From contig NZ_CP087997.1 of NCBI RefSeq assembly GCF_021044565.1, positions 3,348,001 through 3,412,000 on the forward strand: a stretch of 64,000 nucleotides of DNA, read 5' to 3'. Positions 9,148 through 17,931 of this stretch are shown here, one piece after another (position 1 is the first letter of the stretch; each line of letters starts with the position of its first letter). Source of the stretch: Subtercola endophyticus. Its GTDB lineage: Bacteria > Actinomycetota > Actinomycetes > Actinomycetales > Microbacteriaceae. Position numbers and translations under genes: made by a program. The notes under the pieces are model-generated. The model had not been told where the DNA came from and did no database searches. It saw only the letters and a list, made by a program, of their open reading frames with translations.

Positions 9148-12100
9148 TCAAACGGCTGCGGTGGCAGTGGCTGCGGTGGCGGGCGCGGCGGTTGCGGGCG
9201 CGAGAGGGGCGGCCGCGAGGCTGGCTGGCGCGAGGGTGGCTGGCGCGAGGGTGGCGCGCCGATCATCCGTCGCGGTCGTGTGCTCCACCTCGCCTGACGG
9301 GCCCGCTGTGGTTGCTAGCGACACTTCGGTAGATGCGCCGACTTCAGTTGGCTGGCGCAGTTGGCTCGACGGGCGAGCTTTCGGAGCTGCCCGCGCCTCG
9401 AGCGCCGTCAGCGCCTTCAGCTCACGCGACACCACCTCGGCGGCCGCCCGGTCTGCGGTCAGCAGCTCGACACTGCGCCGGTATTCTGCGTGAGCCTCGC
9501 TGCTGCGACCGGCCCCGGTGAGCATTCGCGCCGTGAAGAGACGAACCAGGCCGGCGGATGACCGCTCCCCCAGCCGCTCGTAGAGGCGCGCCGACCGCCG
9601 CGCCATCGCCAGCGCTTCGGCATCGTGCCCCAGGGCATCCAGCCCGTGCGCTTTGGATTCGGTGATGCTTGCGACGAGCGTGTCGAGGTCGAAGGCGTGC
9701 TCGTCGGCGACCGCGATCGCCTCATCGAACGTGTACAAGCCGTCGGGTTGCCCGAACTCGCACTGCGCTTGGCCGAGCAGGTGCAGGGCGTCGACGAGCT
9801 CCCACGGGGCGTCGAGTTGACGTGCTTGCGTCACCGTCTCGTGCAGCACCTCGATGCAGCTGTCGTCGGCCGAGTCGAGCAGCAGTCGCCCCAGCGCCAG
9901 GCCGAGCCGCACGCAAGCCCGAGTGTCGTGAGCCGTCGCGGCGCGCGTGAGGGCAGCGCTCCAGCAGCAGTAGGCGAGCTCGTCGTCGTCGGCTTGCCGG
10001 TAGGCGTGCCCGAGCCAATAGAGAACCTCGCTCAGCTCGGAGTCCGAACAGTGCGCTCGCACGCTGCTCTCGAGCACGCTGTCGAGTTCGATGGCCGCGT
10101 CGGCTCCGTTGCCGGCCGTGATCAGCGCCCGCGCGAGGCGAAAACGGATGACGCGGGTCTCGGGGTGGTTGATGCGATCGGCCTCGATGACCGCGTGCCG
10201 CCAGGCCTCGGCCACCCCCGCCTGAACGCCGAGCTCTTCGAGCAAGAGGGCGAGTCGGCTGCAGGCGTCGATGACCCCGCGGCTGTACCCCAGCTCGAGG
10301 TAGAGCGACAGCGCGCGGTCGGCGTCGGCGATGCCGGCGTTCAGCTGGGAGAGGCCGTGACCGGCGGCGGCCCGGAGCAGAAGCGCATTGGCCCGGGTCG
10401 CCCGGTCGAGGGTGTGTCGCAACAGCCGATTCGTGGTCGCTCTCAGCCCGTCGAAGTTGTTCTCGGCGAGCTGGGCGTGTGCGAGCAGCACCAACGGACG
10501 CTGCACGTCGTGGTTGTCGGGGTCATGGCCGCAGAGCCTCACGGCGGTGAGCATGAATTCGGCGGCCTCTGCGGCGCGGCCCTGCCGGAGTCGCAGCGCC
10601 GCGAGGGCGTTCAGGATGCACACCTCTGCTTCGGCATCGAGATGCGCCTTGCGCGCAGAATTCAGTGCGTGTTCCAGGGTGCCCGAACCGGTCGCCTGGT
10701 CGGCGCCGAAGAGCGGTAGCCCGACCTGCAGCTCGACCTCGGCCAGGTCGAGGCGTTCGTCTGCGATGAGTACATCCGCGCGGAGCCCCGCAAGCCGTTC
10801 GGCTTTCTCGGTGTTGTGGTTGTTCAGCGCGAGGCTTATCTCGAGCGCGTAGAGGGCGGCTTCGGTGCGGCGGCGGTACCGGTCGCCGTCGGCGTGCGCG
10901 CCGGCGTGGTCGATGGGGTCAGCGCCTGCACGGGCGGTGGTGTTCGCGCCCGAAAGGGCGTCGAAGCGGGCTGTGGGGTCTGAGTCTGCACGGTCGTCTG
11001 TGTCTGTGTCTGTGTCCGTGTCCGTGTCCGTGTCCGTGTCCGTGATGCGAGATTCGGTGTCGAGTGCCTCGTGTGCCAGACGGATGGCCGTCGCAGCACC
11101 CTGTGCGTCTTCTACGGTCGCTCGTTCGCGCGCCAGCAACAGCCAGATTCCACTGGTGGGCGCGTGTCCCGATACTTCGTCTCGTGGAAATGCCGCGAAC
11201 GGAACGCATGACGAGTCGGCGCTCGCGACATCGATCGGTTCGGCGACGAAAGAAACGTGCGCGGGAGTCGGGAGACTCAGCGCACTCCCTGGGCTTCCCG
11301 GTGTCGCTCTCGCTAAGCGCGCCTGCACGGCAGGCCGCAGCGGAATGGCATGCGGGGGGTCTGCGTGAATCCGATCTCCGAACGCGTGGTTGCCGTTGCG
11401 CTCGTCGAATTCCACCGCGATGCGTGTCGCCGCGCGACGGCACAGGGGCGCAAGGGCGGCGGCGGTGAGCGATGCGTCGAAACGGTCATCCGCTGCCAGC
11501 ATTTCGCACAGCCCGCCGAGGGCGCCGGGGGTCGGTTTCGGGCCGGTGATGGCCGACGGGCGGATGATCGTGTCGCCGCCTCCCGCCGCAACCATCGCCT
11601 CGAGCAGCGCTGCCATTGCCGAAAGCATCTCGGCCTGTGCGGCGGCGTTGAGCGGATCAAAACCGAGCCAGCCGAAGTGTCGTTCGAGTAGCGTTCGGCC
11701 TTCGTCGAGGTCGTGGGTCATGCGGCAATAGTCGATGTGCCGGGCGATCAGGCCCAGGTAGCGCGGGTTGGTGCGGATGAGGGCGTAACCGAGCTGATGC
11801 GAACGGGCGGCCTTTTTCGGCTGACCGGCTCGCAGGTAGGCCAGAAGGCTTCTCGCGTACGAAAGTTCTGGTTCGTGAGTGCACGACTGTGCGTCGTCGA
11901 AGAGCAGGTCGTAGACGTGGGCGGCGTCGTCGTACCGGCCGTGCTCCATCAGCGCCGTCGCTCGTTCGCTCTGCCGGCACGTCAGACACGGGGAATAGTC
12001 GTCGAGCCCGACCTCTGCGAGCCTGCGCTCAGCCGTACGCCGATCGGCCTCGGTTCCGATGAGGCGGGCGACTCTGACTTGGGCGAAGCGAAGGCAGCTC

Positions 12101-12489
12101 AACCCCTGGCCGTTTCGCTCGAGCATCGACCTCAGGGTCGCGAGAGACTCCACGATGACGTCGAGGTCGAATTCGGGGCTTGAGGCAACCGCTTCGGGAA
12201 TAGTGGTGAGCTCCCAAAGCAGGTCGAGAGTGTCGATCTGCGCCGGAAAGCGTTTCGGGTCGGAGACGTGCTTCGCGAGACACCAGTCGGCGGCCTCGAG
12301 CCTGGTCTCGGTCTCACCGCCGAGTGTCGCCGCCGAAATCAGCCGGAGTCGAGCGGAGTAGGCGAGTTGGTCGGCGTCGATCGTCTCGGCGATCGAGATC
12401 GCTTCGGCGAGCAGCAGACGTTCCAAAGCGCCGGCTCGCAGGCCATCGGAGGCGGCAAGCAGTCGCGCAGCGTGTTCTTCGGGCTGCAT
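9148..12489 (-). CDS. Very large TPR/helical-repeat protein (1113 aa)
   Basis: 1113 residues, almost entirely helical with repeated A-x-x-L-G-x-A-Y/h TPR-like units, clearest in the C-terminal half (for example ELSEVLYWLGHAYRQADD, AWELVDALHLLGQAQCEFG, SAGLVRLFTARMLTGAGR). An internal segment of about 70 residues is disordered and contains eight Thr-Asp dipeptides in a row. The last 60 residues are Ala/Thr/Pro low complexity. There is a CLTC pair near residue 180 but no DNA-binding or catalytic domain that I can identify. The N-terminus lies 3 bases from the stop of the membrane gene upstream on the same strand, so the two probably form an operon. A scaffold role is inference. Confidence 0.75.
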   Translation of the reverse strand: MQPEEHAARLLAASDGLRAGALERLLLAEAISIAETIDADQLAYSARLRLISAATLGGETETRLEAADWCLAKHVSDPKRFPAQIDTLDLLWELTTIPEAVASSPEFDLDVIVESLATLRSMLERNGQGLSCLRFAQVRVARLIGTEADRRTAERRLAEVGLDDYSPCLTCRQSERATALMEHGRYDDAAHVYDLLFDDAQSCTHEPELSYARSLLAYLRAGQPKKAARSHQLGYALIRTNPRYLGLIARHIDYCRMTHDLDEGRTLLERHFGWLGFDPLNAAAQAEMLSAMAALLEAMVAAGGGDTIIRPSAITGPKPTPGALGGLCEMLAADDRFDASLTAAALAPLCRRAATRIAVEFDERNGNHAFGDRIHADPPHAIPLRPAVQARLARATPGSPGSALSLPTPAHVSFVAEPIDVASADSSCVPFAAFPRDEVSGHAPTSGIWLLLARERATVEDAQGAATAIRLAHEALDTESRITDTDTDTDTDTDTDTDDRADSDPTARFDALSGANTTARAGADPIDHAGAHADGDRYRRRTEAALYALEISLALNNHNTEKAERLAGLRADVLIADERLDLAEVELQVGLPLFGADQATGSGTLEHALNSARKAHLDAEAEVCILNALAALRLRQGRAAEAAEFMLTAVRLCGHDPDNHDVQRPLVLLAHAQLAENNFDGLRATTNRLLRHTLDRATRANALLLRAAAGHGLSQLNAGIADADRALSLYLELGYSRGVIDACSRLALLLEELGVQAGVAEAWRHAVIEADRINHPETRVIRFRLARALITAGNGADAAIELDSVLESSVRAHCSDSELSEVLYWLGHAYRQADDDELAYCCWSAALTRAATAHDTRACVRLGLALGRLLLDSADDSCIEVLHETVTQARQLDAPWELVDALHLLGQAQCEFGQPDGLYTFDEAIAVADEHAFDLDTLVASITESKAHGLDALGHDAEALAMARRSARLYERLGERSSAGLVRLFTARMLTGAGRSSEAHAEYRRSVELLTADRAAAEVVSRELKALTALEARAAPKARPSSQLRQPTEVGASTEVSLATTAGPSGEVEHTTATDDRRATLAPATLAPASLAAAPLAPATAAPATAATATAAV
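10996..11044. repeat. Hexanucleotide microsatellite, about 8 x GTGTCY
   Basis: Tandem GTGTCT/GTGTCC units run without interruption inside the TPR gene. Read on the minus strand they encode the (Thr-Asp) run. Because the unit is 6 bases, gain or loss of copies keeps the frame and would change only the length of the disordered linker. Confidence 0.9.
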
Positions 12490-12492
12490 TGC

Positions 12493-14889
12493 TCAGTACG
12501 GCAGCCGGCCGAGCGTTCGGCCGGGGCTCCAGGTCGAACGCTCGGCCGAAATGGCGGGCGGGGCGGAGGCCGACGGTTGAGAGCTCGGTTCGGGCGGCGG
12601 CGTCAGCGTCGGTTTCGGCGCAGGCGTCGCGGTGGGAGAGGCGGCCGCGGGTCGTTCCGGGGCGGATGATTGGGGTCGGCCAGGCAGCACGGTAGGCGTG
12701 GATGTGTTGGGCGGTGTGAGTGGGGCGGCGGGGGTGGATGTGCTGGGCCGAGTGGGCGAGACGGGGGTGGATGTGCTGGGCCGAGTGGGCGAGACGGGGG
12801 TGGTTGTGCTGGGCCATGCGGATGAGCCGGCCCGTGTGGAGGTGTCGGGCTGGGCGCCATCGACGATCATGGCGGGGCTCGATGCAGACTCCGTCGCCAT
12901 CACGCCGCCCACCACGGCAGCGGCCACCGTCGCGGTGCCATTTGCGACCGCGGCCGATGTGATCAGCGCAGTGGCGCCGCTCGCGGACGGCCCAGCAGCC
13001 ACGGCCGACGTGACCACGCCGGCCGCAGGAGCCGCGCCCGACGTGACTCCGCCGGATGCGGGAGCCAGGGCCGACGCGACCGCATCGCCTCGAAGGGCAG
13101 CCTGCTGCGCGGCCGGAGAGAGCGTATCGACGAGGATGCTGCGGCCAGGGTAGTTCGACACCGCGGAGCAGAGGCGTTCGAGCAGGCCCGCTGCGAAGGT
13201 GAGACGCCAGAGAACGGCGAGCGCCAGCGTGCCGACGACGATGGTGACCGGCAAGAGCCAGTGCAGGCGCGCGCCTGGAACGGCAACCGCATCGACCGCC
13301 GTGGCCGCACCGAAGAACCATCTCGCCACGGGCGAGCCCGCAGCCGCGACCGCGACCGTGCACGAAACGGCGACAGCGATACCGCCGATGCTCAATGCCA
13401 GCGTGCCCGCCGCCGACACCGGCAGCAGCAGCCAGCGCAGCGCGGTGCCGAGCAGAAGGCAGGCCGCGACGAGAGCCAGCCCGACGCCCCCGAGGCCGAC
13501 CTCGACGAATGCCGACGGCGGGGCGCCCGCCACGAAGGAGGCGAATCCGTTCGCTGCGGCGTTGGGAAGGGCATCCGCTGCGCCGTTCGACAAGACTGCG
13601 CCGTTCGGCGCGACTGCACCGCTCGACGGGAACAGAGCCGACCAGCTCGCGGGCAGAGTGACGAAGCGGCCGAAGACCCACGCGCCACCGAAGCCCAGAA
13701 GTGCGAGCACCGCCCCGCCGGCCAACAGCGCGAACCGCGTCGAGAGCAGATCAAGCCTCAGGCGGGCGACCGCCATGCCTGCGAGGTAGAGGCAGACCCA
13801 CGGCAGAAGGGTGGCGAACCCGTTGGTCACCGGGGTTTGTGAGTTCTGAAAGACGACCATTGCGGCGGTGGGTGTGACAAGCGCGCACGCCCCGGCGATG
13901 GTGAAGAGCAGCGTCGACCCGCATCGTGCGAAGGCCAGCTCGGCGAGCGTGAGCAGACCGATGTAGATCAGCAGGCCCCCGGCGAAGAGTGCGGCTGGCA
14001 CGCTCAGCGCCACCACGAGCGCGAAATGTGCCGGTGGTGCGGGGCTCGATGGCGTGAGCGAGAGCCCTTGCCACGCGCCGGAGCCGAACCGCCCGACGAG
14101 ATACCCGGCGGTGAGCACGCCGAATCCACTGAGCAAGAAGATCACCGAGCGGGCGAGCGTGCGAAGTCGTGCGCGCAGTTGCGGCACGCCGTCGAGGCCC
14201 TCGTATCCGCCCGACAGAAGGCTCGCCGATGCTCCCGCGACGAGGGCGAAGACGACGCCGGCGAGCACCAACAGGCTACCGCTGCCCCAGAGCGTGGGCC
14301 AGGTGGAGGGTTCGAGGAGCTGGATGCCGGTGGCAGGGCTGCCGCTCGCGCCGGAGACGCACAGTGCGGCGAGACCCGCGACCAACAGAACAACGCCGAA
14401 ACCCCGGGCCGTGTCGATGCCGATCACCCGGCCGGCGTCGCCGAAGAGCCGCCTCATCACGGCACTGCCCTGCGCTTTCGCTGCGGATCGCCGCTCAGCG
14501 GGGTGCCCGAGGTCAGGATGCCCGGCATCAGCGGCGGCGAAATCAAGAGAGCGAGCGGCTGAACGAGGCTCCGTGGACCGAGTCTCTACGGTGCGAGGTT
14601 CTACAGTGCGAGGTTCTGTCGCCCGAGGATCTGCGGTCGCACCGGGTGCGACTGCGTCGTCGCGACGAACTGCGGCGTCGCGACGAACTGCGGCTTCGCG
14701 AAGAACTGCGGCTTCGCCACCGGCACCCGGCAGCTTTGCCACGCCCACGGAGTACACGCCACCGGAGTACGAGCCGCCCGAGCCGCCCGACCCACCCGAC
14801 GCGCCGTTCGCCTGGCCGTTCGCCGGCGCGCTCGCCTGGCGACGCACGCCACCAGACGCGGCGCTGCGGTGCACAAACGATACCGCCAT
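12493..14889 (-). CDS. Multi-pass membrane protein with low-complexity N- and C-terminal tails
   Basis: 798 residues as the longest reading; an in-frame ATG at 14457 (MRRLFGDAGRVIGIDTARGF) would remove a 144-residue repetitive N-terminus. From there about ten hydrophobic helices follow to residue ~590. The GIDTARGFGVVLLVAGLAAL start resembles the opening motif (D-x-A-R-G-h-A) of the DUF418/heparan-glucosaminide-acetyltransferase-like membrane family, but the conserved His of those enzymes is not evident, so the match is weak. The C-terminal ~200 residues are Pro/Thr/Ser-rich and include an 11-residue tandem repeat. The stop lies 3 bases upstream of the TPR gene start, suggesting a membrane anchor plus cytosolic TPR partner. 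Confidence 0.7.
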   Translation of the reverse strand: MAVSFVHRSAASGGVRRQASAPANGQANGASGGSGGSGGSYSGGVYSVGVAKLPGAGGEAAVLREAAVRRDAAVRRDDAVAPGATADPRATEPRTVEPRTVETRSTEPRSAARSLDFAAADAGHPDLGHPAERRSAAKAQGSAVMRRLFGDAGRVIGIDTARGFGVVLLVAGLAALCVSGASGSPATGIQLLEPSTWPTLWGSGSLLVLAGVVFALVAGASASLLSGGYEGLDGVPQLRARLRTLARSVIFLLSGFGVLTAGYLVGRFGSGAWQGLSLTPSSPAPPAHFALVVALSVPAALFAGGLLIYIGLLTLAELAFARCGSTLLFTIAGACALVTPTAAMVVFQNSQTPVTNGFATLLPWVCLYLAGMAVARLRLDLLSTRFALLAGGAVLALLGFGGAWVFGRFVTLPASWSALFPSSGAVAPNGAVLSNGAADALPNAAANGFASFVAGAPPSAFVEVGLGGVGLALVAACLLLGTALRWLLLPVSAAGTLALSIGGIAVAVSCTVAVAAAGSPVARWFFGAATAVDAVAVPGARLHWLLPVTIVVGTLALAVLWRLTFAAGLLERLCSAVSNYPGRSILVDTLSPAAQQAALRGDAVASALAPASGGVTSGAAPAAGVVTSAVAAGPSASGATALITSAAVANGTATVAAAVVGGVMATESASSPAMIVDGAQPDTSTRAGSSAWPSTTTPVSPTRPSTSTPVSPTRPSTSTPAAPLTPPNTSTPTVLPGRPQSSAPERPAAASPTATPAPKPTLTPPPEPSSQPSASAPPAISAERSTWSPGRTLGRLPY
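12734..12815. repeat. 33-bp tandem repeat, about 2.5 copies, in coding sequence
   Basis: The unit starts at 12734, 12767 and 12800 with exact 33-base spacing. It encodes an 11-residue Pro/Ser/Thr repeat (TPVSPTRPSTS) in the C-terminal tail of the membrane protein. The first two copies are nearly identical; the third diverges after about 15 bases. Confidence 0.9.
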
Positions 14890-14961
14890 GCCTGAACTCC
14901 TCGAATAAACAACTCTCGAGAAATCATCATAGCCGAGGTTTACTCAGCACAAGCCATGGAG

Positions 14962-15939
14962 TTACCGACGAACGTCGATAACGGTGCGCCCCCGCACGCG
15001 GCCGGCGAGAATCTCCGCACCGGCGCCGATCACGTCGCTCAGCCCGATGGTGGTCGTCATCGAGTCCAGCAGCTCTCCGTCGAGTTCGGCGGCCAGTGCT
15101 GCCCAGGCGCGCTCGCGCAGGTCGAGCGGAGCCTCTACCGAGTTCGCGCCCGACAGCGTCACCGCGCGCAGGATGAACGGCATCACCGTCACGGGCAGGT
15201 CGGCACCCTGTGCGAGGCCGCAGCTCACCACGATTCCGCCGTAGTTCGTCTGGGCGAGCACGTTCGCGAGGGTCGCGCTACCTACCGAATCGATGGCGGC
15301 CACCCAGCGCGCCTTCTGCAGCGGTTTGCCGAGCTCGCCGAACTCCGCGCGGTCGATCACGGCGCTCGCACCGAGTCTGCGCAGGTAGTCGCCGTGCTCG
15401 TCGGCGCGCCCGGTCGAGGCGGTCACCGCATATCCGCGTCCCGTCAGCAGCGCGACGGCGACCGACCCGACTCCACCCGCTGCTCCAGTGACCAGCACGT
15501 CGCCGTCGGCGGGGTGGATGCCCGCCCGCTCGATGGCCAGAACGCCGATCATCGCGGTGAAGCCGGCCGTACCGATGGCGGCGGCCCGCTGCGGGGTGAG
15601 GCCTTCGGGCAGGTGGATCAGAGCATCCGCTCGCACCCGGGCCCGCTCTGCAAAACCGCCGAACGCGCGTTCACCCATGCCGTCGCCGTTCAGCAGCACG
15701 CGGTCGCCCGGCGAGAAGCGAGGCGATGACGATGTTGCGACGACGCCCACGACGTCGATTCCGGGGATGAGTGGCCAGGTGCGAACGACACCGCGGCTGC
15801 CCGACAGAGCGAGTCCGTCTTTGTAATTCAGGCTCGAGTACTCGACATCGATCGTGACCTCCCCCGGTTGCAGAAAGTCGTCGTCGACCTCCCTGATCTC
15901 GGCGGGCACACCTTCATCGACCACGATCGCACGAACCAT
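14962..15939 (-). CDS. YhdH/AcuI-type quinone oxidoreductase (acrylyl-CoA reductase-like)
   Basis: 325 residues, NAD(P)H-dependent medium-chain reductase without the catalytic zinc ligands. SSLNYKDGLALSG and PLIPGIDVVGVV are the N-terminal GroES-like domain markers of the YhdH/AcuI subfamily. VLVTGAAGGVGSVAVALL is the Rossmann dinucleotide loop. The end, AGRVRGRTVIDVRR, is also typical. The known AcuI reaction is acrylyl-CoA to propionyl-CoA, but the substrate here cannot be read from sequence. The gene is monocistronic, separated from the ABC operon upstream by the hairpin at 15976-16027. Confidence 0.88.
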   Translation of the reverse strand: MVRAIVVDEGVPAEIREVDDDFLQPGEVTIDVEYSSLNYKDGLALSGSRGVVRTWPLIPGIDVVGVVATSSSPRFSPGDRVLLNGDGMGERAFGGFAERARVRADALIHLPEGLTPQRAAAIGTAGFTAMIGVLAIERAGIHPADGDVLVTGAAGGVGSVAVALLTGRGYAVTASTGRADEHGDYLRRLGASAVIDRAEFGELGKPLQKARWVAAIDSVGSATLANVLAQTNYGGIVVSCGLAQGADLPVTVMPFILRAVTLSGANSVEAPLDLRERAWAALAAELDGELLDSMTTTIGLSDVIGAGAEILAGRVRGRTVIDVRR

Positions 15940-15975
15940 GCCTCCACCCTACGGTGCACGCACGCGAGGGAATCC

Positions 15976-16027
15976 ACTTCGCGAAAAAGCCCCTATTCCG
16001 TCACGTTTGGGGGCTTTTTCGCGAAGT
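15976..16027. terminator. Perfect 18-bp inverted repeat (terminator-like, repeat-family member)
   Basis: Arms ACTTCGCGAAAAAGCCCC (15976-15993) and its exact complement (16010-16027) flank a 16-base loop. It lies just after the stop of the minus-strand ABC permease gene and upstream of the yhdH-like gene. In the minus direction the T-tract is inside the arm instead of after it, so it is not a classical intrinsic terminator. The flanks GAATC-CACTT and AAGTCGAT are shared with the hairpin at 39767-39819. Confidence 0.75.
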
Positions 16028-16053
16028 CGATCGCGAGTCGGAAGGGGGGAGGG

Positions 16054-16872
16054 TCAGGTGACGTCGCGCCGCCAGGAGGTGAAGTAGCCCAAGACCGCCG
16101 CCACGACGGCGTAGGCGGCGAGCACGAGAGCGCCCTGCCACCAGTCGAGCGCTACAAGAGTGGGTGCCGAGAGGGAGTAGAAGCTCGACCCGACCAGGGC
16201 GTCGCTCGCCGAACCCGGCAAGAACTTGCCGATCGACGCGCTCCAGTCGGTGAGACCTGACGCGAAGCGCAGAATCGGCTCCACGAACTGGGTGAATGCC
16301 AACACGATCACGATGGCCGCGACCTGGCTCGGAATAAGGGCTCCGAGCCCCACGCCGACCGCGCACCACAGCGCCATGGCGAGAACGGCGCGGGCGACGA
16401 GAGCCCAGATGCTCGACGAGCCGAGCTGCGCATCTTGGCCGAATACCGCCATGATGCCCGACCCGGCGCCCACCGAGCCGATCATGGCGAAGACGCCGAA
16501 CAGCGCACCGAACACGAAGAGCGCCACGAGCTTGGCCACCAGGATGCGCCCGCGCTTGGGCGTGGCCAAGAAGGTGGGCGTCAGCGTCTTGTGCCGAAAC
16601 TCGCCCGTGGTCACCAGGGCGCCGAGCAGAACGGGAAAGACGTAGCCGATGGATGATCCGAAGCTGTAGATCAGCGGTGCACGCTGGGCGTCGCTGATCT
16701 GCGGTGCGCGTGCGGCACCGCCCGAACCCGTGCCGACGACACCGAGAATCGCCGTGAGACCGCCGGCGACGAGCGCGACGTAGGCGACCATGATGATCGC
16801 GAGGATCCACCACAGCCGCGTGGTGGTGACCTTCGTGAATTCGGCGTGGATCGCCCTCCCGAACGACCTCAC
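16054..16872 (-). CDS. ABC-2 type transporter permease
   Basis: 272 residues from a GTG that overlaps the ATPase stop (GTGA); in-frame sequence upstream is antisense to other genes and not part of it. Six membrane helices are visible, beginning TRLWWILAIIMVAYVALVAGG. The ABC-2 feature GEFRHKTLTPTFLATPKRGR follows helix 2. A terminal helix ends TSWRRDVT. It forms the membrane half of an exporter with the adjacent ATPase. Substrate is unknown; such single ATPase/permease pairs often handle peptides, lipids or drugs. Confidence 0.9.
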   Translation of the reverse strand: MRSFGRAIHAEFTKVTTTRLWWILAIIMVAYVALVAGGLTAILGVVGTGSGGAARAPQISDAQRAPLIYSFGSSIGYVFPVLLGALVTTGEFRHKTLTPTFLATPKRGRILVAKLVALFVFGALFGVFAMIGSVGAGSGIMAVFGQDAQLGSSSIWALVARAVLAMALWCAVGVGLGALIPSQVAAIVIVLAFTQFVEPILRFASGLTDWSASIGKFLPGSASDALVGSSFYSLSAPTLVALDWWQGALVLAAYAVVAAVLGYFTSWRRDVT

Positions 16873-17771
16873 AGCGCCCCCTCCTCGCCGACGAGTGCCA
16901 GAAACGAATCCTCGAGCCCGGCGTGCTTTTGCGAGAGCGAGCTGAGCGGGATGCCCGCGGCGAAGGCGATTCGGCCGATTTCGGTAGCGTCGGCGTTGTC
17001 GACGATCACGCCGCCGCGCAGGCTGCGGAACGCGTATCCGGCGGCCTGAAGAGCCCAGCCGAGCCCCTCGCGATTGGGTGAATCGACGATCACTTGTTTG
17101 CTCTCGACCATGTCGAGGCTGGCGAGCGTGCCGCGATGCACGAGTTTTCCATGCGCGATGATGACCACTTCGTCGACGCTCTGCTGCACTTCGGAGAGCA
17201 GGTGCGAGCTCACGAGCACAGTTCGCCCCTCGGCGGCGAGCTGCCGCAAGAAGAGGCGGATCCAGCGGATGCCCTCCGGGTCGAGCCCGTTGATGGGCTC
17301 GTCGAGCACCAGAACACCGGGGTCGCCGAGCAGCGCATACGCCAGGCCGAGCCGCTGTCGCATGCCGAGCGAGTATCCGCCGACGCGGCGATTGCCGTAG
17401 CTCTCGAGTCCGACCTGCTCGAGCACGAGGCCGACGCGCGCTCGCGGCAACCCGGCGGCCTGGGCGTAGACCCGCAGGTGGTCTGCGGCCGTTCGGCCGG
17501 GGTGGAAGCTGGCCGCCTCGAGCGCCGCCCCCACCGTTCGCAGCGGCGACGAGAGGTTGCGGTAGGTCGTGCCGCCGAAGGTCGCCGATCCGCTCGTCGG
17601 GGTCACGAGCCCCAACAGTATGCGCAGGCTGGTGGTTTTTCCGGCGCCGTTGGGGCCGAGAAACCCGGTGATCTGGCCGGGCTCGACCGAGAACGAGAGG
17701 TCGGAGACGGCCTCGACGGAGCCGAAACGCTTGGTGACGTTGGTGAACTCGATGGTGACGCTTTCGGCCAT
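16869..17771 (-). CDS. ABC transporter ATP-binding protein
   Basis: 300 residues. Walker A GPNGAGKTTS, Q-loop region AALEAASFHPG, signature YSLGMRQRLGLAYAL, Walker B VLVLDEPINGLDPEG and switch His in SSHLLSEV are all intact. The first ~215 residues form the nucleotide-binding domain. The remaining ~85 residues are the accessory C-terminal domain found in ABC-2/drug-type ATPases. Translation is coupled to the permease by a 4-base overlap. A 6-bp palindrome about 53 bases upstream may be an operator. Confidence 0.93.
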   Translation of the reverse strand: MAESVTIEFTNVTKRFGSVEAVSDLSFSVEPGQITGFLGPNGAGKTTSLRILLGLVTPTSGSATFGGTTYRNLSSPLRTVGAALEAASFHPGRTAADHLRVYAQAAGLPRARVGLVLEQVGLESYGNRRVGGYSLGMRQRLGLAYALLGDPGVLVLDEPINGLDPEGIRWIRLFLRQLAAEGRTVLVSSHLLSEVQQSVDEVVIIAHGKLVHRGTLASLDMVESKQVIVDSPNREGLGWALQAAGYAFRSLRGGVIVDNADATEIGRIAFAAGIPLSSLSQKHAGLEDSFLALVGEEGAL

Positions 17772-17823
17772 CTCGTCCTTTCAGTAACCTGCGGATGATT
17801 GCCCACCAGCCTATGCCCAGGCC

Positions 17824-17839
17824 ATGCCGTGAGCGGCAT
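17824..17839. promoter_or_regulatory. Short inverted repeat in divergent ABC / LssY intergenic region
   Basis: ATGCCG-TGAG-CGGCAT is a perfect 6-bp inverted repeat between the divergently transcribed ATPase and LssY-domain genes. Its size and position suit a regulator site, but no regulator gene is adjacent, so this is only a candidate. Confidence 0.35.
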
Positions 17840-17931
17840 ATTTCGCAGTGGATGCTCGGGGTGGCCGTTCGGGTTGCTTCTCGGGTTGGCATCTCGTCGC
17901 GATTCGTGCCCGCGTGCTTTACGGTTAACGC

